The notes below the pieces were generated by a model that was not told the DNA's origin, did not search any database, and was given only the letters and a program-made list of their open reading frames with translations. A program made the position numbers and the translations under genes. From Pseudomonas cremoris (GTDB lineage Bacteria; Pseudomonadota; Gammaproteobacteria; Pseudomonadales; Pseudomonadaceae), in assembly GCF_014230465.1 (NCBI RefSeq), contig NZ_JAAXCY010000011.1:248001-312000 (forward strand): a stretch of 64,000 nucleotides of DNA, given 5' to 3'. Each line of letters opens with the position of its first letter. Position 1 is the first letter of the stretch. Positions 30,916-39,117 of this stretch are shown in pieces.

Positions 30916-30932
30916 TTGGCACAACCAGTGCT
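30916..30932 (+). promoter_or_regulatory. Sigma-54 promoter before hrpL
   Basis: TTGGCAC at 30916-30922 and GTGCT at 30928-30932 give the GG-N10-GC spacing of -24/-12 promoters. Fifty-odd bases before the hrpL ATG. In P. syringae hrpL is transcribed by sigma-54 with HrpR/HrpS; here the HrpS-like protein at 25661 is the probable activator. Confidence 0.8.
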
Positions 30933-30985
30933 AAAGGGCTTTGCGTCGACACCATTTCGATAGCGTCTACCCTGAGGAAAAAATC

Positions 30986-31537
30986 ATGGATATCCCTATT
31001 GGTGCTTTAGCTCACCTTGTTGGCGGCTCGCCTCAATTCATGCTCCACCTGACGGACGACCATCAGAAAAAACTCCGACGTTTTATCCATAAACGCGTAC
31101 TCAACCCCGAGGATGCCGACGACATCCTGCAACTGACCTACCTGGAAGCCTGGCGCAGCAGAGATCGCTTCAGCGGCCAGGCGACACTTAGCACGTGGAT
31201 GTGCGGCATTGCACAGAACCTGATTCGCAACCACTTTCGGCGGCTGTATGCCAAACCGGTGCACTGCGAATTCGATGAGGCCCTGTGGCATGGCCAGGAG
31301 GAAAACAACAACTTGGATTGGGAATTCGAGATCAACCGCCGACTGGAAAAAACCCTGATTGCTATCAAGGGCCTGCCAGTGGAAATGCGCAAAACGTTGT
31401 ACGCATCGCTTGAAACCGACGGCAGCTACCAGGACACTGCCGACGTGTTGGACATCCCCATTGGAACCGTGCGCTCACGCCTGTCGCGGGCACGCGAACA
31501 ACTCAAACGCGCCACCCACAACCCGTTGCATCCGTAA
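30986..31537 (+). CDS. hrpL: ECF sigma factor HrpL (RspL)
   Basis: 183 aa from ATG 30986 (TGAGGA upstream), the size of P. syringae HrpL. Region 2: PEDADDILQLTYLEAWRSRDRF and LSTWMCGIAQNLIRNHFRR (core binding and -10 recognition, about 40-90). Region 4: GSYQDTADVLDIPIGTVRSR (helix-turn-helix reading the GGAACC box, about 148-167). Divergent from hrpJ over a 260-bp regulatory region. It reads intact, so the two Hrp boxes in this locus, and any elsewhere in the genome, may still be active. Confidence 0.88.
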   Translation: MDIPIGALAHLVGGSPQFMLHLTDDHQKKLRRFIHKRVLNPEDADDILQLTYLEAWRSRDRFSGQATLSTWMCGIAQNLIRNHFRRLYAKPVHCEFDEALWHGQEENNNLDWEFEINRRLEKTLIAIKGLPVEMRKTLYASLETDGSYQDTADVLDIPIGTVRSRLSRAREQLKRATHNPLHP

Positions 31538-31727
31538 GCCAGGCCAACCGGCCATTGTTGGGCGGCAGGGATATCTGCCCAACTTGATGAAGCCGTCGCA
31601 ACCCCCTCGCTCACCCCGCCACTCGTCGCCCAATCGCCTGTATTTCCTTAAACAGTTGAAAGCGTAGAAAAATTTTCAATAAAACGCTTGACGCATTGCC
31701 GTTCCAAGCGAATAATGCGCGCCACTT

Positions 31728-31804
31728 GGCTACATAGCTCAGTTGGTTAGAGCATAGCATTCATAATGCTGGGGTCCGGGGTTCAAGTCCCTGTGTAGCC
31801 ACCA
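31728..31804 (+). tRNA. tRNA-Met (anticodon CAT, elongator)
   Basis: 77 nt with acceptor arms GGCTACA / TGTAGCC, discriminator A and encoded CCA. Anticodon loop TTCATAA; T-arm GGGTTCAAGTCCC. It lacks the C1-A72 mismatch of initiator tRNA. It borders the hrp remnant on the right, followed by a strong terminator. Confidence 0.95.
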
Positions 31805-31810
31805 AGTACT

Positions 31811-31844
31811 AAAAACGGCTTACCGAAAGGTAGGCCGTTTTTTT
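31811..31844 (+). terminator. Terminator after tRNA-Met
   Basis: AAAAACGGCTTACC-GAAA-GGTAGGCCGTTTTT, a 14-bp stem with one G-T pair, GNRA-type loop and U tract. Confidence 0.92.
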
Positions 31845-31892
31845 ATGTCTGCAGAAAAGTGCTGCGGCATACTCCCTGCGGTTCAGCCCCTA

Positions 31893-32080
31893 CAGGAACT
31901 CGCAATCATCATGCTCGGCGCTGGACTCCACGCCACCTGGAACGCGGTAGTCAAAGGCGGCGGCGAGCAGCGAGTTTCTACTGTCCGAGGGACAGAAAAA
32001 GGGCCTGATCTGGCGCTTTTCAACGCGGTGGCCAACGCCGCTAAGCCGAGCAGTGCATATGCGCTCAAAAAAAACTGCCA
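31893..32080 (+). pseudogene. DMT/EamA permease remnant
   Basis: The frame beginning at 31845 contains LAIIMLGAGLHATWNAVVKG (about 31905-31964), the first membrane helix of EamA-type permeases of this genus, then STVRGTEKGPDLALFNAVANAA, whose ALFNAV part recalls the start of the second EamA repeat. The ~100 residues that belong between are missing and no further helices follow before phzF. I read it as an internally deleted permease gene. The first helix is convincing; the second match is weaker. Confidence 0.5.
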
Positions 32081-32145
32081 TCTGTATCGCGACGCTCCCC
32101 TATCCCACTGTTAGTGTCCTGCATCCCCCACACGGAGTGCCCCTG

Positions 32146-32925
32146 ATGAAACTGGACATCTATCAAGTCGACGCTTTCAGCCAACACGTATTCGGCGGCA
32201 ACGCGGCTGCCGTCTGCCCACTCACCGAGTGGTTGCCCGCCGAACAATTGCAGCGCATCGCCGCCGAAAACAACTTGTCGGAAACCGCGTTTTTCGTGCG
32301 TCGTGACGACCTCTATGAGTTGCGTTGGTTTACTCCCGAAGTCGAAGTGGACCTGTGCGGCCATGCCACGTTGGCAGCCGCCTGGGTATTGATCCACAAG
32401 CTCACGGATGCGCCGCAGGTGCTGCGTTTTGCCACCCGCAGCGGTGAGCTTCGGGTGACGCGCAACGGCGACGAACTGGCGATGGACTTCCCGGCCAAGC
32501 AACCCGAGCGTTGCGAGCCGCCGGCGGGAATGTTGGCCGCCTTGGGCATCGAACGCGCCGACGTATATGGCACCGACGATTACATCGTGCTGGTAGACGA
32601 TGAAGCGCAGATCGCTGCGTTAAAACCCGACTTCGCTCGCCTCAAGGGCCTGCCCAAGCGCGGGATCGCCGTCACCGCCAAAAGCACGCGCTTCGACTTT
32701 GTTTCCCGCTGGTTCGGCCCGAACGTGGGCGTCAATGAAGACCCGGTCACCGGCTCGGCGCACACATCGCTGGCACCGTTCTGGGCCGAACGCCTGGGCA
32801 AGTCGCAATTGACCGCCGAACAAGGCGGCCAGCGCCGTGGCCAGTTGCGCTGCGAGCTCAAGGGCGACCGCGTGATCATCTCAGGGCATGCCGTGCTCTA
32901 TCTTCAAGGCACGATTTACCTGTAA
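32146..32925 (+). CDS. PhzF family isomerase/epimerase-like protein
   Basis: 259 aa, two-lobed diaminopimelate-epimerase-like fold. Seen: IYQVDAFSQHVFGGNAAAVC at the N-terminus (residues 4-23), the catalytic Glu in NNLSETAFFV (about 45), ELRWFTPEVEVDLCGHATLA (D/G-H site) and the C-terminal NEDPVTGSAHTSLAPFWAERL (EDPVTGSAH). ATG 32146 chosen; longer frames upstream run into the pseudogene. Small-molecule substrate unknown; not within a phenazine cluster. Confidence 0.92.
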   Translation: MKLDIYQVDAFSQHVFGGNAAAVCPLTEWLPAEQLQRIAAENNLSETAFFVRRDDLYELRWFTPEVEVDLCGHATLAAAWVLIHKLTDAPQVLRFATRSGELRVTRNGDELAMDFPAKQPERCEPPAGMLAALGIERADVYGTDDYIVLVDDEAQIAALKPDFARLKGLPKRGIAVTAKSTRFDFVSRWFGPNVGVNEDPVTGSAHTSLAPFWAERLGKSQLTAEQGGQRRGQLRCELKGDRVIISGHAVLYLQGTIYL

Positions 32926-32978
32926 AAAGTACGGCCCAAGGACAACAGATCATTTTCACAATGAACGGAGTTCAGCGC

Positions 32979-34790
32979 GTGCTTTTGATTTCCCGCCGAC
33001 GGTTGTCGGTGATTGCGGCAGCCCTCACCCTGGCGGCGTGCCATACCCCGATCAACGAACAACCGCCGGCACCGGAGTTGGGCTCGGGCTATCGCACCGA
33101 CCTCAGCACCCGCCACGCCGAGCGCCATATGGCCGCTGCCGCCAACCCGCTGGCGGCCGAGGCTGGGCGTGAGATGTTGCGCCAGGGCGGCTCGGCGATT
33201 GACGCAGCGATTGCGATGCAAGCCGTGCTGACCCTGGTGGAACCGCAATCGTCCGGTATTGGCGGCGGCGCGTTCATCATGCTGTGGGACGGAAAAAACG
33301 TGCACGCCTATGACGGCCGCGAAACGGCACCGGCCGGGGCGACTGAGCGGTTGTTCTTGCGGGCCGACGGCACACCGATGACGTTTCCCGAAGCGCAGAT
33401 CGGCGGGCGCTCGGTCGGCACGCCGGGCGTATTGCGCGCGCTGGAGATGGCGCACAAGAAGACTGGGCACCTGCAATGGGCCAAGCTGTTTGAACCGGCT
33501 ATTCGCTTATCGGAACAAGGCTTCGCGATTTCCCCACGCCTGCATGCGCTGATTGCCGCCGACCGTTATATCCCAAAGTCGCCAGAAATGGCGGCGTACT
33601 TCTTGAATGGCGATGGCACCGCCAAGGCCACCGGCACGCTGCTGAAAAACCCGGCGCTGGCCGCCGTGTTCAAACGTATCGCCATGGAGGGACCGGACGC
33701 GCTGTATCACGGGCCGATTGCCAATGAGATCGCGCGCAAGGTCCAGGGCAATCGCAATCCAGGCAGCCTGTCCCAGGCCGACCTCCAGGGCTACACCGCC
33801 AAGGAGCGCGCGCCGCTGTGCACCGACTATAAGCAATGGAAGGTGTGCGGCATGCCGCCACCGTCGTCGGGCGGGATTGCCATCGCGCAGATCCTGGGGA
33901 CATTGCAGGCGCTTGAGGCCCGCAACCCGCGATTGGCCATAGGATCAATGCCGCCAGTGAAGAGCACATCACCCGCCGGCCTTGAACCCACTCCCGAAGC
34001 GGTACACCTGCTCGCCGAAGCCGGGCGCCTGGCCTTTGCCGATCGCGGGCTGTACGTCGCCGACGCCGACTTCGTGCCGGTGCCGGTGGCAGGTCTTGTC
34101 GCCCCCGACTACCTGGCCAAGCGTGCGGCCTTGATCGGCGAGCGCAGCATGGGCACCGCCAAGCCGGGCACGCCTGCGGGTATCCAGGTGGCGTACGCAC
34201 CGGACCGTTCGCCACTGCGTATTTCCACCTCGCAAGTGGTGGCGGTGGATGACTGGGGCGGCGCGGTATCGATGACCACCACCGTGGAAGCGGCGTTCGG
34301 CGCCCATGTGATGGTCCAGGGCTTTTTGCTCAACAACCAGATGACCGACTTTTCGTTCATTCCAGAAGAACACGGGCAACCTGTGGCCAATCGTGTCGAG
34401 CCCGGCAAACGCCCACGCTCGGCCATGGCGCCGACACTGGTGTTCGACCGCCACAGCGGCGAGCTGCTGGCCACGGTGGGCTCGCCCGGCGGTTCGCAAA
34501 TCATCGAGTACGTGAGCAAGTCCCTGGTAGCGATGCTCGACTGGAACCTCGACCCGCAGGCCGCCATCAGCCTGCCCAACTTCGGCAGTCGCAATGGTGC
34601 GACAGAGCTGGAACAAGGGCTGTTCAGCCCGGCCTTGAAACAAGCCCTGAAGGACAAAGGCCACGTGCTCAGCGAGATCGACATGACCAGCGGCATCCAA
34701 GCCATCGTCCGCACGCGTGATGCCAACGGCAAGGTATTGCTGAACGGCGGCGCAGACCCTCGGCGCGAAGGCGAAGCCGTCGGCGACTGA
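32979..34790 (+). CDS. ggt: Gamma-glutamyltransferase, lipoprotein type
   Basis: 603 aa from GTG 32979, preceded by ACGGAG; the ATG at 32961 has no ribosome site. An N-terminal lipobox LAAC (about residues 18-21) predicts a lipid-anchored periplasmic precursor. The Ntn-hydrolase core is present: SGGNSAID-like GGSAIDAAIAMQAVLTLVEPQSSGIGGG (substrate pocket, split over residues 74-101), DGRETAP, and the self-cleavage site before the Thr of TSQVVAVDDWGGAVS (family TTHxSVVD), which would start the small subunit. SGGIAIAQILG and GSPGGSQIIEYV follow. It hydrolyses or transfers the gamma-glutamyl group of glutathione and related peptides. Confidence 0.92.
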   Translation: MLLISRRRLSVIAAALTLAACHTPINEQPPAPELGSGYRTDLSTRHAERHMAAAANPLAAEAGREMLRQGGSAIDAAIAMQAVLTLVEPQSSGIGGGAFIMLWDGKNVHAYDGRETAPAGATERLFLRADGTPMTFPEAQIGGRSVGTPGVLRALEMAHKKTGHLQWAKLFEPAIRLSEQGFAISPRLHALIAADRYIPKSPEMAAYFLNGDGTAKATGTLLKNPALAAVFKRIAMEGPDALYHGPIANEIARKVQGNRNPGSLSQADLQGYTAKERAPLCTDYKQWKVCGMPPPSSGGIAIAQILGTLQALEARNPRLAIGSMPPVKSTSPAGLEPTPEAVHLLAEAGRLAFADRGLYVADADFVPVPVAGLVAPDYLAKRAALIGERSMGTAKPGTPAGIQVAYAPDRSPLRISTSQVVAVDDWGGAVSMTTTVEAAFGAHVMVQGFLLNNQMTDFSFIPEEHGQPVANRVEPGKRPRSAMAPTLVFDRHSGELLATVGSPGGSQIIEYVSKSLVAMLDWNLDPQAAISLPNFGSRNGATELEQGLFSPALKQALKDKGHVLSEIDMTSGIQAIVRTRDANGKVLLNGGADPRREGEAVGD

Positions 34791-34815
34791 CCTTTTGATC
34801 AATGGAGAAAGCCCT

Positions 34816-35541
34816 GTGCAGCAGGCAGACAATCTCGGCGCCATTCCTGGCATCGAACACGGTTTTTGCACGATCAATGATCCACTGTGCCCGGCTGATG
34901 TATTCATTGCCAAGCAGGTTCACAGCGCTTCAGTCATTGACTGGCAGGCTGGCCAGCAGACCAACACAATACCGGCCGACGGCGTTTTTACCGATGAGCA
35001 TCAGCCGATCGCGGTGATCACGGCTGACTGCTTGCCCATTCTTATCGCCGCAAAAAACGGCGAGAAGGTGGCGGCGGTGCATGGCGGCTGGAAGGGTTTG
35101 CAAGGCGGCATCATCGCCAATGCCGTGCAGCGGTTTGCCGACGCGGGGATTGCCGTCGACCAACTGCGGGTGGCAATCGGGCCATCGGTCAAACCGTGCT
35201 GCTACGAAGTGAGCGATGAGTTCATCGCCCAGTTCCAGGCGAACCAGGGGCACTTGTGGCAGGACGAGAAGACGCCGTGGAGCGCTGTACAACCGGCGCC
35301 ATTGCTGGCGCCGCAGATTGCACCGCCCCATGCGCGGCAAGCGGGAAGTGCGTGGTTTGACTTGAGTGGGTATGGGTTGATCTTGCTGCAGGCGGCTGGA
35401 GTATCGCGTGAGCAGATTGAGGTGAGCGAGGTATGTACCTACTGCACCTCGTCGGCGTTTGCCAGCTATCGCCGAAGGACGCATAACCCGCAGGAGCCGA
35501 AGACGTTGATCTATTCGTGGATTGCCCGTACACAGCACTGA
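34816..35541 (+). CDS. Laccase-domain (YfiH/PgeF-like) protein
   Basis: 241 aa from GTG 34816, placed seven bases after GGAGA; a TTG at 34795 is the alternative. COG1496 features: FIAKQVHSASV, ITADCLPILIA (metal Cys), VAAVHGGWKGLQGGI (metal His) and IGPSVKPCCYEVSDEF, then the C-terminal CTYCTSSAFASYRR. Members are purine nucleoside phosphorylase/adenosine deaminase-like or peptidoglycan editing factors. The usual Pseudomonas pgeF lies beside rluD, so this is probably a second, divergent member. It follows ggt by 25 bp and may be co-transcribed. Confidence 0.85.
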   Translation: MQQADNLGAIPGIEHGFCTINDPLCPADVFIAKQVHSASVIDWQAGQQTNTIPADGVFTDEHQPIAVITADCLPILIAAKNGEKVAAVHGGWKGLQGGIIANAVQRFADAGIAVDQLRVAIGPSVKPCCYEVSDEFIAQFQANQGHLWQDEKTPWSAVQPAPLLAPQIAPPHARQAGSAWFDLSGYGLILLQAAGVSREQIEVSEVCTYCTSSAFASYRRRTHNPQEPKTLIYSWIARTQH

Positions 35542-35681
35542 CCGATAGCCTACAAGCAATCCATTCAAGCCCTACCTGCGCCTTTAGCACGCACGTGGTC
35601 GTGTCACTTTTTGCGATAAAAAGCACCTTGAACAGCGTCTTCTCTCCTGCGATTTTCTGGCCCGCCCTTTCTTGCCAGAGG

Positions 35682-35698
35682 CTACGTCAAAGACGTAG
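35682..35698. promoter_or_regulatory. Palindrome before the toxin gene, probable antitoxin operator
   Basis: CTACGTC-AAA-GACGTAG, perfect 7-bp arms, ending eight bases before the toxin start codon. Autoregulatory XRE antitoxins bind such sites. Confidence 0.6.
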
Positions 35699-35706
35699 AA
35701 TTTCGC

Positions 35707-36027
35707 GTGCTAACGATCATAGAATCTCCACTGTTCACCAGACTTTGGCCTGACTATTGGACAGAAGAGGAAAGAGGTATCTTCATGGCTTTTCTAGCTA
35801 GCCACCCGGAATCCGGCACAGTTGTACCTGGCTCTGGCGGTTGCCGAAAAGTACGCTGGAGCCTGGAAGGTCGGGGAAAAAGCGGATCGGTAAGAGTCAT
35901 CTACACCGCACAGTTAGCGTGCGGGGCGCTGGTAGCGCTACTTATTTATGGCAAGGGCGCAACCGAGAATATTCCAGCGCACACGCTGTACAAAATTGCG
36001 AAGGAAATGAACCATGCCACTCACTGA
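35707..36027 (+). CDS. RelE/HigB-family toxin
   Basis: 106 aa, GTG start. The sequence fits the HigB-2/RelE-like toxin family: FMAFLASHPESGTVVPGSGGCRKVRW at residues about 26-51 (the P-G-S-G-G-x-R-K-x-R-W block), RGKSGSVRVIYT and LLIYGKGATENIPAHTLYKI. Such proteins cleave mRNA on the ribosome. The 3' end overlaps the antitoxin gene by 14 bp. Order toxin-antitoxin (higBA type). Base composition is lower in GC than the neighbours, suggesting acquisition. Confidence 0.85.
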   Translation: MLTIIESPLFTRLWPDYWTEEERGIFMAFLASHPESGTVVPGSGGCRKVRWSLEGRGKSGSVRVIYTAQLACGALVALLIYGKGATENIPAHTLYKIAKEMNHATH

Positions 36028-36328
36028 ACAACAGCTGAAAAAACGTGACGCCCAACGCAATATCGGCGAGGAACTACTGGCTGCAATCGTGGACGTCAAA
36101 GCGGGGCGTCATGGCCAAGTACATCAAGTTGAATTGACTCAAGCAGCCGAAGCAAGAAGCCGGACAGGGTTGTCACAACCCAAGTTTGCCGAGCTTTTAG
36201 GGGTTTCGGTAAGAACCCTTCAGGAATGGGAGCAAGGGCGTCGCTCCCCTTCAGGTGCAGCGCGTTCACTGCTGCACATTGCAGCCATAAGACCGGATGT
36301 TTTTCGGGAGGTCCTCAGTAACGCCTGA
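36014..36328 (+). CDS. XRE-family antitoxin (HigA-2/NadS type)
   Basis: 104 aa. The helix-turn-helix is at about residues 52-80: TGLSQPKFAELLGVSVRTLQEWEQGRRSPSG (31 residues, the NadS-type WEQGRR signature). The N-terminal KKRDAQRNIGEELLAAIVDVKAG part is the toxin-facing region. Overlaps the toxin gene and would bind the palindrome at 35682. A hairpin overlaps its stop codon. Confidence 0.88.
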   Translation: MPLTEQQLKKRDAQRNIGEELLAAIVDVKAGRHGQVHQVELTQAAEARSRTGLSQPKFAELLGVSVRTLQEWEQGRRSPSGAARSLLHIAAIRPDVFREVLSNA

Positions 36329-36339
36329 CGGCGTTACTG
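36316..36339 (+). terminator. Hairpin at the end of the toxin-antitoxin operon
   Basis: CAGTAACGCC-TGAC-GGCGTTACTG, a perfect 10-bp stem with a four-base loop holding the antitoxin TGA stop. The U tract is poor, but it separates the pair from the convergent ddl gene. Confidence 0.6.
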
Positions 36340-36355
36340 CTCTGTCGGTTTATTG

Positions 36356-37450
36356 CTACCGGCTGATCTTCAAGCCCTTGCGCGCGGCATGCCGCTCCAG
36401 CGCCAGTTCGATCAAGCGGCTGACCAGCTCGCTGTAACTCATCCCCGCCGCCTGCCACAGCTTGGGGTACATGCTGATACGGGTGAAGCCGGGCAGTGAG
36501 TTGATCTCGTTGATCAGCACTTCGCCGTCGTCGGTGAGGAACACGTCGACTCGCGCCAAGCCCGCGCAACCCAACACCTCAAACGCTTCGATGGCCAGGC
36601 GACGGATACGCTCGCTGGCCTCGCTGCCGATTTCCGCAGGCACCACTACCTGCGCGGCCTGACCGTCGATGTATTTGCTGTCGTAGGAATAAAAGCCACT
36701 GCTCACGACGATTTCACCGCAACCGCTGGCAATGGGATTGTCGTTGCCCAACACCGCGCATTCGATTTCACGGCCCCGAACGGCGGATTCCACCAGCACC
36801 TTTTCATCAAAGCCCAAGGCCAGTTCGACGGCGGCGTGGTACTCGGCTTCATCGGCCACTTTGCTCACGCCCACCGACGAACCCTGGTTGGCAGGTTTGA
36901 CGAACATCGGCAAGCCGAGCGTGTTCACCGCCACCTCAAAGGTGGTGCGTGCAGCATTGCGGCGGGTCAGGGTGATAAACGGTGTGACGCCAATGCCCGC
37001 ATCGCGCAGCAGGCGCTTGCTGATGTCCTTGTCCATGCACACCGCCGAGCCGAGGACATCGGAACCCACAAAGGGCAAGTCGGCCATGCGCAGCAAGCCT
37101 TGCAGGCAGCCGTCTTCGCCAAGGGTGCCGTGGACGATCGGGAAGATCACGTCGATGTGTTCCAGCAGGCCGCTGCCGGCGGTTTCGACCACTTGCTGGC
37201 TGGCCTTGCCGGGCACGACCGCCAGTTCGCGGTTGGATTGATTGAGCGCGATCAGGGCCGGGTTTTCCTGGTTGATCAGGAAGTTCGACGTGTCGTTGAG
37301 GTGCCAGTGGCCGGCCTTGTCGATGCCGATCAGCACGGGCTCGAAGCGTGTGCGGTCGAGGGCATCGACGATATTGCGCGCCGACTGCAACGAGACTTCG
37401 TGCTCAGCCGAACGGCCACCAAAAATAATCCCTACACGCACCTTGCTCAT
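36356..37450 (-). CDS. ddlA: D-alanine--D-alanine ligase
   Basis: 364 aa, the length of DdlA-type enzymes (DdlB is about 310). ATP-grasp ligase making D-Ala-D-Ala for peptidoglycan. Seen: [19 protein letters not shown] near the N-terminus, [35 protein letters not shown] (ATP site) and the C-terminal [18 protein letters not shown]. The second ddl of the genome would be in the mur cluster, outside this window. Single gene. Confidence 0.95.
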   Translation of the reverse strand: MSKVRVGIIFGGRSAEHEVSLQSARNIVDALDRTRFEPVLIGIDKAGHWHLNDTSNFLINQENPALIALNQSNRELAVVPGKASQQVVETAGSGLLEHIDVIFPIVHGTLGEDGCLQGLLRMADLPFVGSDVLGSAVCMDKDISKRLLRDAGIGVTPFITLTRRNAARTTFEVAVNTLGLPMFVKPANQGSSVGVSKVADEAEYHAAVELALGFDEKVLVESAVRGREIECAVLGNDNPIASGCGEIVVSSGFYSYDSKYIDGQAAQVVVPAEIGSEASERIRRLAIEAFEVLGCAGLARVDVFLTDDGEVLINEINSLPGFTRISMYPKLWQAAGMSYSELVSRLIELALERHAARKGLKISR

Positions 37451-37494
37451 GACCCGGCCTCACTGTTGAAAGTAAGGCTTCTTACCACGGGCCG

Positions 37495-38133
37495 TCAGCG
37501 ATTCGCTACCAGATGTGCGCCGAACAGCACGTAGCATCCACCCGCAAAGCGGTCGAGCCACTTGCGCGAACGGCTGTAGAGGTTGGCCATGCGCTCGCTG
37601 GAAAACACCAGGGCAACGCTGGAGTACCAACTGAAGGACAACGTGGCCATGGTGATCACCGCCAAGGTCAGCAGCATCGGCGACGGCGAAGGTGGCATGG
37701 TGGAGGCAAAGATAGTGGCCACGAACAGCGCGGCCTTGGGATTGGACAGGTTACCCAGCAACCCCAGGCGCCACGCAGAGAACAGAGAGCGGCGAGGTTC
37801 GTCCGGCAGCAAGTTCTGGCCCATGGCCGGCGCGGAGCGTTTGAACAATTTCAGCCCGAGGTAGATGAGGTAACAGCCACCGATGATCTTGAAGGCCAGG
37901 TACAGCATCGGCGCGGCAGTAAACAGCGACTTGATCCCCAGGCCCCCTGCCAGCCCCCACAGGACAGTACCGGTGGCTACGCCGGCCGATGCCACTACGC
38001 CATGGCGACGCGAACAACTGGCGGCCAATTGCGCCGTGTTGAAGAAGTTGGGGCCGGGTGTTACCACCGCCACAGTCCAGAGCAGGGCCAGTGAGACCAG
38101 GGGCGCCGCATAGGCGGGGTTGAAAAAATCCAT
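37495..38133 (-). CDS. LysE/RhtB family amino-acid exporter
   Basis: 212 aa from ATG 38133 (ATGGAG upstream). Six hydrophobic segments and the LysE-type start LWTVAVVTPGPNFFNTAQLA (P-G-P-N/D motif), then GVATGTVLWGLAGGLGIKSL and ILYLGLKLFKR-like YLIYLGLKLFKR. Exports neutral or basic amino acids or homoserine lactone across the inner membrane. Divergent from the AraC-type regulator, which probably controls it. Confidence 0.88.
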   Translation of the reverse strand: MDFFNPAYAAPLVSLALLWTVAVVTPGPNFFNTAQLAASCSRRHGVVASAGVATGTVLWGLAGGLGIKSLFTAAPMLYLAFKIIGGCYLIYLGLKLFKRSAPAMGQNLLPDEPRRSLFSAWRLGLLGNLSNPKAALFVATIFASTMPPSPSPMLLTLAVITMATLSFSWYSSVALVFSSERMANLYSRSRKWLDRFAGGCYVLFGAHLVANR

Positions 38134-38272
38134 GGGGGCAACTCCATCAGCGCAGGGCACGAATGGCGATCATAGGCCTCGCCCCTGAGCTGCACAATCG
38201 TACAAGACACCGGCAGACAGGGAATGCAAGACTGGGTTACCGTATTTCCACCTCAATTTGTGACAAGCCACC

Positions 38273-39082
38273 ATGGGCCATCCCACCTCGCCCCTCGATT
38301 GGATGCACCGCGCCCCGCACGCCAGCGGCATGGACCGCATTGAGGCGTACTTTGCCGGCTTCGCGTTCGACCCGCATCGCCATGACACCTACGCCATTGG
38401 CCGTACGTTGTTCGGCGTGCAGAGTTTTCATTATCGCGGCTGCATGACTCACAGCCTGCCCGGCACGACCATGGTGATTCATCCTGACGAGACCCATGAC
38501 GGTCGCGCCAGCAGTGTGGAAGGCTTCCGGTATCGCATGATCTACGTAGAACCGGCACTGATCCAGCAGATCCTCGGCGGCAAGCCTTTACCGTTCATTC
38601 CCAATGGCCATACCACCGACCCGCGCCTGTTTCGCGCCAGTGAAGTGCTGTTGCAGAACCTGGATTGCCCGATTGATCCGCTGCAAGAACAGGATGCGAT
38701 GTACGACGTTGCCCAAGCGCTGAGCGAAGCCTCGGGCGTCATCGTCAGCCGCAAGACCTTCGACTACGTCGCCGCCGAACGTGCGCGGGAATTTATCCAC
38801 AGCGCCCTGGGCCGCAGCATTACCCTGGATGAAATGGCCGACCACGCCGGGCGTGACCGCTGGGCGTTGTCGCGAGATTTTCGCTTGTTGTTCGGCACCA
38901 GCCCCTACCGCTACCTGACGATGCGCCGCCTGGACCTGGTACGCAGCCTGCTGGCCCAAGGCACATCGCTGGTGGACGCCGCGATGACCGCCGGTTTCAC
39001 CGACCAGAGCCACATGACCCGGCAGTTTCGCAGCACCTACGGCATGCCGCCGTCGCGTTGGGTGAAGATGTTGGGTCGCTGA
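38273..39082 (+). CDS. AraC-family regulator
   Basis: 269 aa. The N-terminal cupin part (about 15-130: FDPHRHDTYAIGRTLFGVQSF) is an AraC-binding domain. The C-terminal double helix-turn-helix (about 170-265) includes ITLDEMADHAGRDRWALSRD and GFTDQSHMTRQFRSTYGMPP. Divergent from the LysE exporter with 139 bp between, so the exporter is its likely target; effector unknown. Confidence 0.9.
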   Translation: MGHPTSPLDWMHRAPHASGMDRIEAYFAGFAFDPHRHDTYAIGRTLFGVQSFHYRGCMTHSLPGTTMVIHPDETHDGRASSVEGFRYRMIYVEPALIQQILGGKPLPFIPNGHTTDPRLFRASEVLLQNLDCPIDPLQEQDAMYDVAQALSEASGVIVSRKTFDYVAAERAREFIHSALGRSITLDEMADHAGRDRWALSRDFRLLFGTSPYRYLTMRRLDLVRSLLAQGTSLVDAAMTAGFTDQSHMTRQFRSTYGMPPSRWVKMLGR

Positions 39083-39117
39083 AAATGACCTGCGTTGAAA
39101 TGCGGTCAATGTGGGAC

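Noticed and set aside
31728..31804. tRNA-Met as the attachment site of an integrated island holding the hrp remnant
   Set aside because: No direct repeat of the tRNA 3' end was found at the ychF side and no integrase is present; the hrp locus is better read as a resident cluster with a deletion.
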